Source: Hemicordylus capensis
Taxonomy: Eukaryota; Chordata; Lepidosauria; Squamata; Cordylidae
Assembly (NCBI RefSeq): GCF_027244095.1
Contig: NC_069661.1
Span: 193,225,501 to 193,289,500 of the forward strand
DNA length: 64,000 bases
Direction of reading: 5' to 3'
A program made the translations under genes and the position numbers. This document shows, piece by piece, positions 54,940 to 64,000 of this stretch. The notes below the pieces were generated by a model. The model was not told the DNA's origin, did no database searches, and saw only the letters and a list, made by a program, of their open reading frames with translations. How positions within the stretch are numbered: position 1 is the first letter of the stretch; each line of letters begins with the position of its first letter.

Positions 54940-55445
54940 AGCCCTTTCTCAGAGTAGGAGATTTTCAACGCATCTCTTACAGATGGTTGTCCAGTCTATT
55001 TGAAAACTAGTGAAGGAGAGCCCAGCACTGCATGAGGCTGATTGTTCCACTGTCAAACTGCACGTGCAGTCAGGAAATGCCTCCTAGTATCTAGCCTGAA
55101 TCTGCTTCCTCTTAATTTCAGCCCATTGGTTTTGGTCCTGCCCTGAGGAGGAACAGAGGAGTGCTGTCTCCCACATGACAGCCCTTCAGATATTTGAATA
55201 CAGCTGTTGTATCCCTTCTCAGTCTAGTATTCTCCAGGCTAAATATACCCATTCCTCATAGGATGTGGTTTCCAGACCCATCTGTGCTGTCCTGCTCTGA
55301 ACTAATTCCAGTTTTTCAATATTCTCCTTTAACTGTAATGCCAGAACTGAACACAGAAATTGGACCTCACACCAAGTGCAGAATCAAGTTGAACTATTAT
55401 TTCTCATGCTATGCCTTTGTTAATGTATATGTAGCAGTAGAACAA
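54940..55445 (-). mobile_element. CR1 LINE 3' region, antisense
   Basis: GATGGTTGTCCAGTCTATTT, CTGATTGTTCCACTGTCAAA, CATGACAGCCCTTCAGATAT, GTATTCTCCAGGCTAAATAT and AATGCCAGAACTGAACACAG follow the antisense CR1 3' order. The copy is diverged and therefore old. Confidence 0.85.
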
Positions 55446-56420
55446 TGGGGTTAAGGGGTGGCGTTACTGTACCCAATCCTGTTTGATCTAAGATCGTAAA
55501 TAAACAACTAACTAAATGTACCCAATATACTGGCTCTTTACTGCTGTTGAGAGAGGGGGGGGAGGCAAAAAGTTATTTCATCACAGATAAATTAATTGCG
55601 CTTTCTTAGCCCTTTACATGATCTCGGTGTTTGGAGAATATGGCACAGTGCCCTGAAGCTCTGCTTTCTGTCATGAAGCTTCTGCTCTTGAGTCTCAGCT
55701 GTGTTCATGTTGTGGGGGAAAGATCTTTATAATGTGAGGTTGTGCCAAGGTGCTGATTTGCATATTCACTGAATTTCTTAAACCATAGGTCTATTTATGG
55801 TTATAGTTTTGTCTGTCCTTGTGTACTCACATGGACATGTTGTCATTGAATAAGTAGCAGCAAAAATTAAACATCTACAATTAGCTACTGAAAGACATAA
55901 CACCTTTCTTTAGAGCAATTTTCATGCTCTATTAAAATCAGTCTTCTGTGAAGAAAACAGTTCAACGCAAAATGCATTGAAAAGCTGTCCAGTTTGAATT
56001 TGACACTGAATGTCAATTAACCTTTTAGTTAATATTATCTAACTTTTAAAGAAGATTAATGTATGACAAAGGAAATGAGGGGAAATTAAGATAACAAGGA
56101 ATCCAGCTGTAAAAGAGAAGGAATAAAAGAGGTTGAAACTGTGGGAACAAGACTGGTGCACTACTATTCAGCAGCAGCTGTCGTATGGCTGTTTGTTTGA
56201 ATTGTGAAAATTTCCTATTCCTTATAAATTTAGACCAAGCTTTAAGAAAATAATAATAATAATAATGATAATAAAGATGCTAGAGAACTTGAGAAGTAAT
56301 TATTTATTTGGGTAGGTTTTTTGAAGCATATGATTCTGATTCTAGGTTGAGACTTACCAAGACTCGGGAATTAAGTTTGATACAGTGCCATTGTTTTCAT
56401 AGGAATCAATGCTTTCTAGA

Positions 56421-56891
56421 TAGGAGTGTGCACGGTTTTGGTCCGGCGCCATGGGAAAGACCGCCGGACCGGTCCGGCGGTCCAGATGTGTGTGGGACTG
56501 TTACTTTAAGCGGGGGGTGGTGGTAGTACTCCCCCCCCGGCCGCTCTTCCCCCTCCGGCGCTGGTCCATGGAAAAATCTTCTTAGGGTGGCAGAGTTCCT
56601 CCCTGCCGCCCCTGCCCCCGTCGTTGTTTGTAAAGCCTTAAAAGAGATGAGCGTGCGTGCCGCGCAGGGCGCATGCGCGCCACTAGCGCTCGTCTCTTTG
56701 AAGGCTTTACAAACAACGACGGGGGCAGGGGCGGCAGGGAGGAACTCTGCTGCCCCAAGAAGATTTTTCCATGGACCAGCGCCGGAGGGGGAAGAGCGGC
56801 GGGGTGTGTGTGTAAGTACTACCACCACCCCGCTTAAAGTAACAGTCCCCCCCGCCGGACCGGGGGGGACTCCGGACCATGCACACCCCTA
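56421..56891. mobile_element. hAT (Ac-like ends) built as a long palindrome
   Basis: TAGGAGTGTGCACGGTTTTG and CATGCACACCCCTA form the ends. Flanks TTTCTAGA and ATTCTAGA match at 7 of 8. Most of the element is an inverted repeat: CCCCGTCGTTGTTTGTAAAG at 56616 mirrors CTTTACAAACAACGACGGGG at 56703, with arms of about 170-200 bp around a short GC-rich centre. The open frames on both strands mirror each other and are not genes. Confidence 0.85.
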
Positions 56892-57646
56892 ATTCTAGAT
56901 TGTTCCTGTATGTTCTCATCTGTCTTCAAAATATGGGTTTCTTAAGAAGTCAGCGTTTCCTGCAGGTAGGAGAAAGGCTGTGAGATTGGGCAAATGTAGG
57001 CATCTGTATCTGTTCCTGTTTCATAATTAGAGGCTGTCCTAGTGTAGAAGGCAATGAAAGGAGAGTGAGACTGCCAAAGAAGCAAATGGATAGAGAGCAG
57101 AGGGCAGCATGAGAATAGGAGAGAAGAAAGACATACCCTACTTACTATCAACATTATAATGCAGAGGTTTGGTATAAAAGGCTCTTCTTGGAAAAGAAGA
57201 AAAAGTTTACATGGAAAAAGCTTGCATAAAAAAACCCCTTGCTATTATAAAAAAGGCTTGCATAAAAATAAATGCATAGGTTAAAACAGATCTTCTTTGA
57301 GAATAAACAAATAATAATTAACAAATAATCAAGGCGTGAAAAACCCTCTCTCTTTCTCTTGATCTGAAAAGATACTTGAAACAATATTTTGGTCTCAAAT
57401 GGCTAATTCTAGCTTGCATACAAAAGGAAATCCTTTAGCTCTTCCTGGCATTTAAAAAAACATTCCCAAAAATAAAAACTACAACTCAGAGCTGTTGTTT
57501 TTAGCCTCAAAAGAGGCTGGCCCCATCTTGGAACAGCTCGCTACTTACTCTTATTATCTGCATCTTCTAAATAACCATTTCTTCAGCCAGCCCTAGGCTG
57601 GCTGTTGGCTTACCCAATCAGTTCAAGATTAAAGTATCTCTGGCCA

Positions 57647-57843
57647 GGTTCAGATGTAATGCCAAACCAGAGTTAAACGGGGCAGATGTTTGAACTCCAG
57701 TACTTCCGAATGTGTGAAACTGTGGTTTGGGGCCAAACGCCACCTGCAGTTTGCCTCTCCAAACTCTAGTTTGAACTTTCGGTTTGCACAAAGGCTCACT
57801 GTTGAGACCTCCAGTTTGTCCACTGAAGGGTTACATCTGAACC
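57647..57843. mobile_element. MITE-like element, 197 bp
   Basis: GGTTCAGATGTAA and TTACATCTGAACC are perfect 13-bp inverted ends. Inner parts (CAAACCAGAGTT, CTCTAGTTTG) are partly complementary. The target duplication is unclear, so no superfamily is assigned. Confidence 0.75.
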
Positions 57844-58869
57844 CAGGCACTGCCATAACCACAGTTTTGTGCTGATTTTGAAATCATAGTAAGAGGCGGC
57901 GGCCCAGACGTTTCCACGATTATCCCCACTCCAAGCACCAGCCCAACCCCTCCTGTCACCTATTCAGCTATGGAGTTGCCTGGCAACAGGGATGCTGCCA
58001 CATCCCATCTCAGGCTTGTCAGCCTGTCAAGCAGCAGAGCCACACAGGGGCATTCCCTCTTCCCACTCTGTCCCTAGCTCCCTCCACCTTGCAAGCAGGA
58101 GGGAAAGGGGATGGGGTGACAGGATGGGCACTAAGTGTTGATGATGTATGTTCACAAGCACAAACACTCCAGGTGGCTAAGAAAGGCACCCCATCACTGT
58201 GCTGGGAGGGGGGCATTTGTCAACCAAATTGACAATGCATTTGGTTGTGTGTACCCAGGTTCAGGTTTAAGAGGCAGCCCCAACAGCCAAGTTCTTTTTT
58301 TTTTTTTTAAACAGAAAGCTTGGGGAAGGGGAGACCAACCCCTTCCCTGGGGGTGTGTGTGGGATATTCACTCCCTAGGCTCACTCATGAGCAGAGCCGG
58401 TCACCAGGGTTAGCAGTGCTCCAGTTGGAGTGCGATAGAAATGGCAGCAGGACTGAAGGAGTATGTCAACCCAGACTTATGAGTGCCGGGCCATGGGACA
58501 CTTCCTTACAATTTGTTAGAAAGACCATCAGAGGTGAGAGGAGAGAATTGCCAAGCAAATGCAGTCATGATGCCTGACGGCAAAACATCCCCATCTCCTA
58601 TGGACCGCTCTCTCACGAGTGTGTTAGGCTATTGGAGCTCTGTATCGAGCCAGGTTACTCTTTGGAGGAAAGCCTTGGGGCCAGGTATCCCGGTTAGTGA
58701 TCTCCATGTCTTGGTGACTGCTGCCAAGTTGCTGTCAAAGTATTCCCCCTGCCAGCCCATGTGGGCATATGCGCCCTTGCTTGTGCCCCCAAATGGCTAC
58801 CCTGCTCTGTAGGGGTTGCTGGAAATCGGGGCTTTTCTCTCCCGCAAAAGCAGGTATTTATCCCAAGGA

Positions 58870-59176
58870 TAGGGGTGCGCATGAACAGTGTTTTGAGCAC
58901 TGTTGGGGAGCAGGAGCTTTAAGAAAGAGAAAAGCAGGTCCTTAACCTGCTCTCTGCCACCCCATGTATCCTCTTGCTGGAGCGGTGCGCGTCCCACGTA
59001 CCCCCATGCAGCATCAGCACACTCATGGCACCCATGCATATGCCATGTGCGTGCTAGTGCCGCGTGCGGGACACATCCTGGCCCAGCAGGAAGCTGCATG
59101 GGGTAGCAGAGAACAGGTAAGGACCTGTTCTCTTTCTTAAAGCTCCTGGTTCGCACTCCCCAGCATTGCACCCCTA
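58870..59176. mobile_element. hAT (Ac-like ends), 307 bp, with hairpins
   Basis: TAGGGGTGCGCATGAACAG and CATTGCACCCCTA are the ends. Flanks CCCAAGGA and CCCAAGGG match at 7 of 8. A subterminal AACAGTGTTTTGAGCACTGTT hairpin overlaps the left end. The interior is inverted: GCAGGTCCTTAACCTGCTCT near 58940 against ACAGGTAAGGACCTGTTCTC near 59113. Confidence 0.82.
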
Positions 59177-59823
59177 CCCAAGGGGATCACAATCTAAATG
59201 TGGTCTTACATTTAAATTGGTAAGGTGTGTATAGTACAGATAGCAAAACAATTGCTTTTCCATCACTGCTCTCCCTATCTCCTTCCTTGTGGCTGAATGC
59301 TGGCTTTTTTGCTTTCTCTTCTTCCTGAATGACTCTGAAGTGCATTGATGGGAAGAAGATGGGGAAACAGGAGAACAGATACTGCTTCTGAAGATATACC
59401 ACTGGATGGGTGGCGGGAAGAACATTGTGTAGCATCCATACCTTTAGCACATCATAGATGGAAGCTCCTTCCATGAATGGAAGCGGGGTGGTGGTGGTGG
59501 TTACACTCATACAAGGAGTCTTGGCATGATGCAAGTCTCCATTCACAGAAAAGCTTCCACCAACAATCCGTAGCTCCACAAGAGAATGCTACCCATTGAG
59601 GTACCTCACACAATTCATGTGAAGTGCCAGACGGTGTCCGGTGGGGAGACGGGCTTGGCCTGCTCTCCCTGCAGATGAGCAGTCGCTCGTTGCTGGGCAG
59701 CCGGATCGGCTGCTCAGATGAGCAGCTGCTTCAGTTGGAAGAGGGAAGGGGAGCGCCTTCCTGTGGCCCCTCTCCCCTCCCGAGTGTGCCAGCCACGGCT
59801 GCAAGCAGCCGCGACTGACACAC

Positions 59824-59972
59824 GATCAATAAAACAAGGTTAACCTCGTTTAAGGGGAGGGGTTGTTGGGCTGGCTAGCTGTCAGAGAACCACCGGGCTT
59901 GCCAGCGAGCCCGGTGGTTCCCACTATTGATGAAAACTGGGCTGAGCTCCATTAGCCTTGTTTTGATCAATC
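59824..59972. repeat. Foldback repeat
   Basis: GATCAATAAAACAAGGTTAA (59824) is mirrored by CCTTGTTTTGATCAATC (59956). Inside, ACCACCGGGCTTGCC mirrors GAGCCCGGTGGTT. It is probably a small DNA element; no superfamily assigned. Confidence 0.6.
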
Positions 59973-60749
59973 GGGAGAGTAGCTTCATTCTCTCCTCCCA
60001 CAAGTGGCTTGACTGCTTTATTGTTGAGAAAGGAACAAAATTTTCAGTTTCTGCTGAAAGCTGACATAAACAGAAAGATAATTACAGTAACAATTTGAAT
60101 GTAATAGAAAAATGCTCAAACTTCTCAAAATATTTCACACAGTTCCTTAAAACAACTTGTAAGAGGCTGTTAGTATGATCCCTATAGTGTGGGACTGAGT
60201 TAAAAGTTAGTGGATATCCCAAGATGGTCTTGTGCCTTTGTGGCTCAGCTGAGAACTGACTTGTAGCTCCCACTATTTAATTATTATGCTGTGCTGTGCT
60301 TTATGGTCTTTAAGTGTATCACTTTCTTTGGCCTGCCATTAAGGTGGGATGATGATGATCAATATTTATGTACTGCTGTTCAACAAAACATTGATGCTAT
60401 TCTCACGACCAGCAAAAACAGGGCTTGAGGTCCGAAGGTGGGTCCGAAGGCGGGGTTAGCACTACATGTGGAACCTCAGCATGCTCCCAAACAGGGCTCT
60501 GTCAAAAGAGGGTCACCCAGTTCCCAGCCCCTCCTCTAAAACCAGGTTCAGCAAGCAGGGGAGGTTGCCTACCCCCTGAGGCTCCCTTCCCCACTCTTCA
60601 CCGGGATACCATAGAGCCAGGATACCAGAGTGCCCTGCAAGGCAAGCAGAATGTTTGGGAAAAGCCTGGCCAGCCACAGCTCTCAGCAGCACTCGCTCCA
60701 ACTTTCTTAAAGTGACAGGCACCTTTCAAATGAGCCCAAGGGGAAATAT

Positions 60750-60950
60750 GAACATAGGAAGCTGTCTTCCAGTGAGTCAGACCATTGGTCCATCCAGCTT
60801 AGACTGTCTATACTGTCTATACACTGGCAGTGGCTTCCCGAGGCTCTCAGGCAGGATTCCAGCTCAGCCCGACCTGGAGATGCCAGGCAGGGAGCTCAAA
60901 TCCTTCTTCCTATAGCAGCCCTATGCCCTAAGGGGAATAGTTGCACGGAC
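60750..60950 (-). mobile_element. Sauria-type SINE, antisense
   Basis: ATGAACATAGGAAGCTGTCT, then GTGAGTCAGACCATTGGTCC and ACTGGCAGTGGCTTCCCGAG: antisense Sauria tail and body. The tRNA-like or 5S-like head is not preserved well enough to name the subtype. Confidence 0.78.
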
Positions 60951-60983
60951 ACATGTCATACTATTCATTCATTTTACATTTTA

Positions 60984-61825
60984 CTAGCTGACCCTGCACA
61001 GAGCATCTGTGTGGTCTTGCACTGAGCCTGTGGCACTGCACCCCCACAACACTCTTGCTTGCTCTTGCCGCCCCCCGCAATGTTCTCGCTCACTCTCGCC
61101 CCCCGCTCACCCCCTCAAGTCTCTTGCCACTCCTGCAATGTTCTCGCCCCCCTGCTCGCCCCCCATAAGTCTCTCGCCACTCCCACAATGCTCTTGCCCC
61201 CCGCAAGTCTCTCGCCACTCTCGCTCACTCTCGCCCCCCCGCTCGCCTCCCACAAGTCTCTTGCCACTCCCGCAACGCTCTCGCTCACTCTCGGCCCCCC
61301 CGCTCACCCCAACAAATCTCTCGCCACTCCCACAACACTCTCGCCCCCCGCAAGTCTCTCGCCACTCCCGCAACGCTCTCGCTCACTCTCGCCCCCCTGC
61401 TCGCCCCCCACAAGTCTCTCGCCACTCCCACAACGCTCTCTCTCTCTCTCCCCTCCCGCTCGCCTCCCACAAGTCTCTTGCCACTCCCGCAAGTCTCTCA
61501 CCCCCCGCAAGTCTCTCACCCCCCGCAAGTCTCTCGCCACTCCCGCAGTGCTCTCGCTCACTCTCGCCCCCCACAAGTCTCTCGCCACTCCCGCAATGCT
61601 CTCGCTCACTCTTGCCACCCCCGCTCGCCCCCCGCAAGTCTCCCCCCCGCAAGTCTTGTGCTCTCTGTCCTCTGTCTTTCTATCTCTGTCTCGCAGTCCT
61701 TGCTTCCCCCTGCCACTGCCAGGGACTGTCACCTGCTCGCCTGACAGCCTCCGAGCTCCCTGTTGCCCGCAGCCCTCAGAGCCAACTGTCCAGCTCCCGA
61801 AGCTGCCCCCAGCCTCCGAGCTCCT
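60984..61825 (-). mobile_element. Helitron relative of 10507, 5' part missing
   Basis: On the minus strand it ends CACAGATGCTCTGTG, then CAGGGTCAG, CTAG and T, the same terminal hairpin as the 10507 copy. The 61660-61820 part matches 10700-10870 (CAGTCCTTGCTTCCCCCTGC, GCCTGACAGCCTCCGAGCTC on plus). The repeat tract here has a longer, roughly 60-bp unit rich in CTCTCGCCACTCCCGCAA. Its 5' terminus is replaced by other repeat sequence. Long open frames here are repeat translations. Confidence 0.82.
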
Positions 61826-61837
61826 GAGCCCAGAGCG

Positions 61838-62105
61838 CTGTAGTACATACTCAAGTTCCTCCTCACAACAACCCTGTGAGGTAGGTCAGGCTGAGAGTGA
61901 AGTGACTGGCCCAGAGTCACCCAGCAAGTATCATGGCTGAATGGGGATTTTTGTGCTCCTTCCTGTCCCCTGCAAGTCACTGGACAAGAGCAGGAGTGTC
62001 CCTGCCCTTGCCTGCAGCTGCCCTTGCCTGCAGCGTGGTGTAGTGGTTAGAGTGCTGGACTAGGACTCGAGAGACCCGAGTTCAGATCACCAGCACCCTT
62101 GCTCT
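61838..62105. mobile_element. Two head-to-tail-disrupted family A SINE remnants
   Basis: Positions 61838-61955 are antisense (CACAACAACCCTGTGAGGTA, GGCCCAGAGTCACCCAGCAA). Positions 62024-62105 are the sense head of another copy (GGTGTAGTGGTTAGAGTGCT, CCGAGTTCAGATC), cut short. Confidence 0.75.
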
Positions 62106-63690
62106 ATCTAGGCGGAAACTGCACAGGTGATGGCGCTGCTGCTCTCCCCTTCCTGGTGCCTGTGGGGAGGGGGAGGGAGTGTTGCTGCTGTTGCTGGGAG
62201 CCAGTTTAAAGGGAATCAGGCTAGAGATGCGCTCAGCAGAGGTGCTGAAGGAGCAGCCCAAGAATCAAGTCCCTGCCCCGCTCAGAATCCAGGGAAAGGC
62301 AGGGTAGGGAGCAGCAGCAGTCTTGCCAACGCTCTCCTCCTTCCCAAGCAGACAGCGGCTGCTCTGGGAGGGTCCGACGACGTCTCCAACAGGCAGGGAG
62401 CGGGTGGGATGGCTCCTTCCTGCAGGCAGGGGAACCCCTTCTTGAATCACAACGGGCCCACCGCACATCCCACCTCCAGAGACTCCCAGAGGTTCGGCCT
62501 GCTGTCGCGCTCGCTTCCAGGCTGGGCCATGGCAGTGGCAACAGAACTGGCCACTGCTAACCAGGGCCGTTCTGCGGCACCCTGCTGGAGGATGGGGCTC
62601 TCCTTCCTGGGCGTGCTCCTGCCCTCACACCTTGCAGCTGCGTGAGAGGGAGCCCTTCGCACCCTGCGAGGGGATGTTGAAATGCGCTCCATGTGGGGAG
62701 TGTGTGGGGCCCTCGAACATGCGGGGCAGTAGCATATGGCCAGTGGATGGGGTGGGTGGATGGATGTTCAGCATCAGCATCACCCACCCACTGCTGAGCT
62801 AAACTGCTGATCTTTGCAAGTATTCTAGCCACTGTGTGTGTGTGCGGGGGGGTGGGGCTGGAGCCAGCTCCCATGGTGGTGGTGGTGGGGTGGTGGAACA
62901 GGAGTGACCGCTGGACTGACAGACTGTCCACGCAAGGGTCACGGCGGCAGAGGGTCAGCCCAGCAGCCGCTCTTGGTTTGCCTGCCACTGCCCCAGCGGG
63001 GGGGGGGGGAGCGGTGCGCACATGGTGACTGGGATACTTGCAAAGTGTTTCGGCCTCATGGTGGCAATGGCAGCAGCGGTGGAGGGCTTGCGGTGGCCGC
63101 AGGGGGCTCAGCGGTGGGCAGAGCAGCTCCTACACCCACTCGCCTGGTAACGTGAGTGGTCTCTGTGCACGTGCAGATGACCAAAATGGGTTGCAGATTG
63201 ACTTCCCTGTTATTTGGGAGGCTGCCAGGGAGTGGCAGTGGCAAACTGATGGGGAGGCAGAGTCGCCACTTGGCTACGGTGGCGGGGGGGGCAAGGGGGG
63301 CTCTTACTATACTATACTATACACACACTATACAGTGGGATGGGGGGGTGGCACGGAGGCCACAGCTGCGGGGAGGGTGAGGGGGCGGGGCAGGTTCCCA
63401 GCCGGCCTGGCCACCGCTTCTACCCCCTGCCCAGCTAGGTGCTCCTCTTCCCTGCCCTGCTGCCAGCTGGTCCACCGTTGCTCCTCCTCTCCGGCCAGCG
63501 GCCGGTTGTCCCGGCTGCCGCTTTCTCTATCCACCCAGCGGCCTGCGGCCGGCCTGGCCTCCACTTCTCCTTCCCACCTGCTTGGCCGTTCTCCTGGCCA
63601 GCAGTTTCTTTCCTCCCGTCCCTGTTGCTAATCGGCAGCTGCTCGCGAACTCTCGCGAGAACTGCCACACATGGGATTAGCAATGGGTAC
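62106..63690. promoter_or_regulatory. Intronic CpG-rich block with a TCTCGCGAGA site
   Basis: A 1.6-kb GC- and moderately CpG-rich tract within ZDHHC17 intron 1. It has GT- and GGT-rich patches (62834-62890) and a small ACTAT repeat (63306-63330). The perfect palindrome TCTCGCGAGA at 63651-63660 is a known CpG-island promoter element. No exon or transposon end is recognised, so a regulatory role is only a possibility. Confidence 0.35.
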
Positions 63691-64000
63691 ACCTTAGATA
63701 AATATATATGAAGAAGATTTGGCATAATCTGCAATTGGCATGATTTGTTCCATCAGCAATTATATTTAAGAATCATATCAGATTTATATGTTGCTGAGGA
63801 GATGCTGTCTTGGTAAACATCAGTGACTGAAAATGTTTGTTACTGTGGAATATTACTGGACTATTTGAGTCCTTTTATATTTATGCCAAGGCTTCTTTGA
63901 CCTTTTTATTCAGTATTTAGAATGAATGATTTCCTTAACTCAGGTTGAGCGAACTGAGAACAGAATATGCAACTTGTGAAGACAATGAAAAATTTCCCAT

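Larger units (their letters stand above)
51758..64000 (+). other. ZDHHC17 intron 1 (5' part)
   Basis: It begins GTGAGG and runs past the window end; no acceptor plus EIKPQ-like exon is found. Stretches not listed separately, including 52030-52527, 52746-53776, 55446-56420, 56892-57646, 57844-58869, 59177-59823 and 63690-64000, show nothing recognised beyond an AAT array at 56249-56275. Confidence 0.75.

Noticed and set aside
61009-61940. Two overlapping open frames of 270-290 codons rich in Ser/Pro/Leu
   Set aside because: They translate the Helitron tandem repeats in two frames; mirror frames exist in the sister copy. No domain is present.
63900-64000. ZDHHC17 exon 2 near the window end
   Set aside because: No frame there encodes anything like EIKPQSHYNHG, so exon 2 lies beyond the window.

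Overview
The window looks like squamate reptile (lizard or snake) nuclear DNA. The main evidence is its repeats: tRNA-headed Sauria-type SINEs, 5S-rRNA-headed SINEs of the 5S-Sauria kind, L2 and CR1 LINEs, abundant non-autonomous hAT elements and Helitrons. The species cannot be named from the sequence alone. Family names are recognised from memory of known elements, not from a database search.

Two host protein-coding signals are convincing. At 51695-51757 (+) lies coding exon 1 of ZDHHC17 (HIP14, an ankyrin-repeat palmitoyltransferase). It sits in a CpG island and ends in a clean GT donor; the rest of the window (51758-64000) is the start of its intron 1. At 27916-28665 (+) lies an intronless, full-length copy of MRTO4 (ribosome assembly factor) with an open 249-codon frame, a retrocopy. 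A 43-nt piece of the same MRTO4 3' UTR recurs at 23344-23386, joined to the 5' edge of a young LINE.

Layout: 1-11.7 kb is intergenic, with L2/CR1 relics, SINEs, a Helitron (5237-6277), a foldback element (about 7696-8040), a 5S-SINE carrying a hAT insertion, a CTT microsatellite and a second Helitron (10507-11331). 11.7-15.5 kb is a nearly full-length antisense L2 LINE with a SINE inside it. 15.7-22.2 kb holds hAT elements, a probable solo LTR, an old antisense L2 and a GC-rich inverted repeat. 23.3-26.1 kb is the young LINE, and 27.9-28.9 kb the MRTO4 copy. 29-47 kb is SINE- and hAT-rich intergenic DNA. 47.1-50.5 kb is a broken Ty3/Gypsy fossil bearing SINE, hAT and CR1 insertions. 51.5 kb to the end is the ZDHHC17 promoter, exon 1 and intron 1, with further hAT, CR1, SINE and Helitron insertions and a second CpG-rich block at 62.1-63.7 kb.

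The host genes do not form an operon or pathway. The readable structure is an insertion stratigraphy: hAT copies with matching or near-matching 8-bp target duplications sit inside SINEs and inside the Gypsy fossil, and a SINE sits inside the L2. I found no convincing undescribed molecular system. The best leads are the open MRTO4 retrocopy, the MRTO4-LINE junction, a uORF created by a lost reading-frame register at the ZDHHC17 start, and hAT and Helitron families with unusual internal hairpins or minisatellites.
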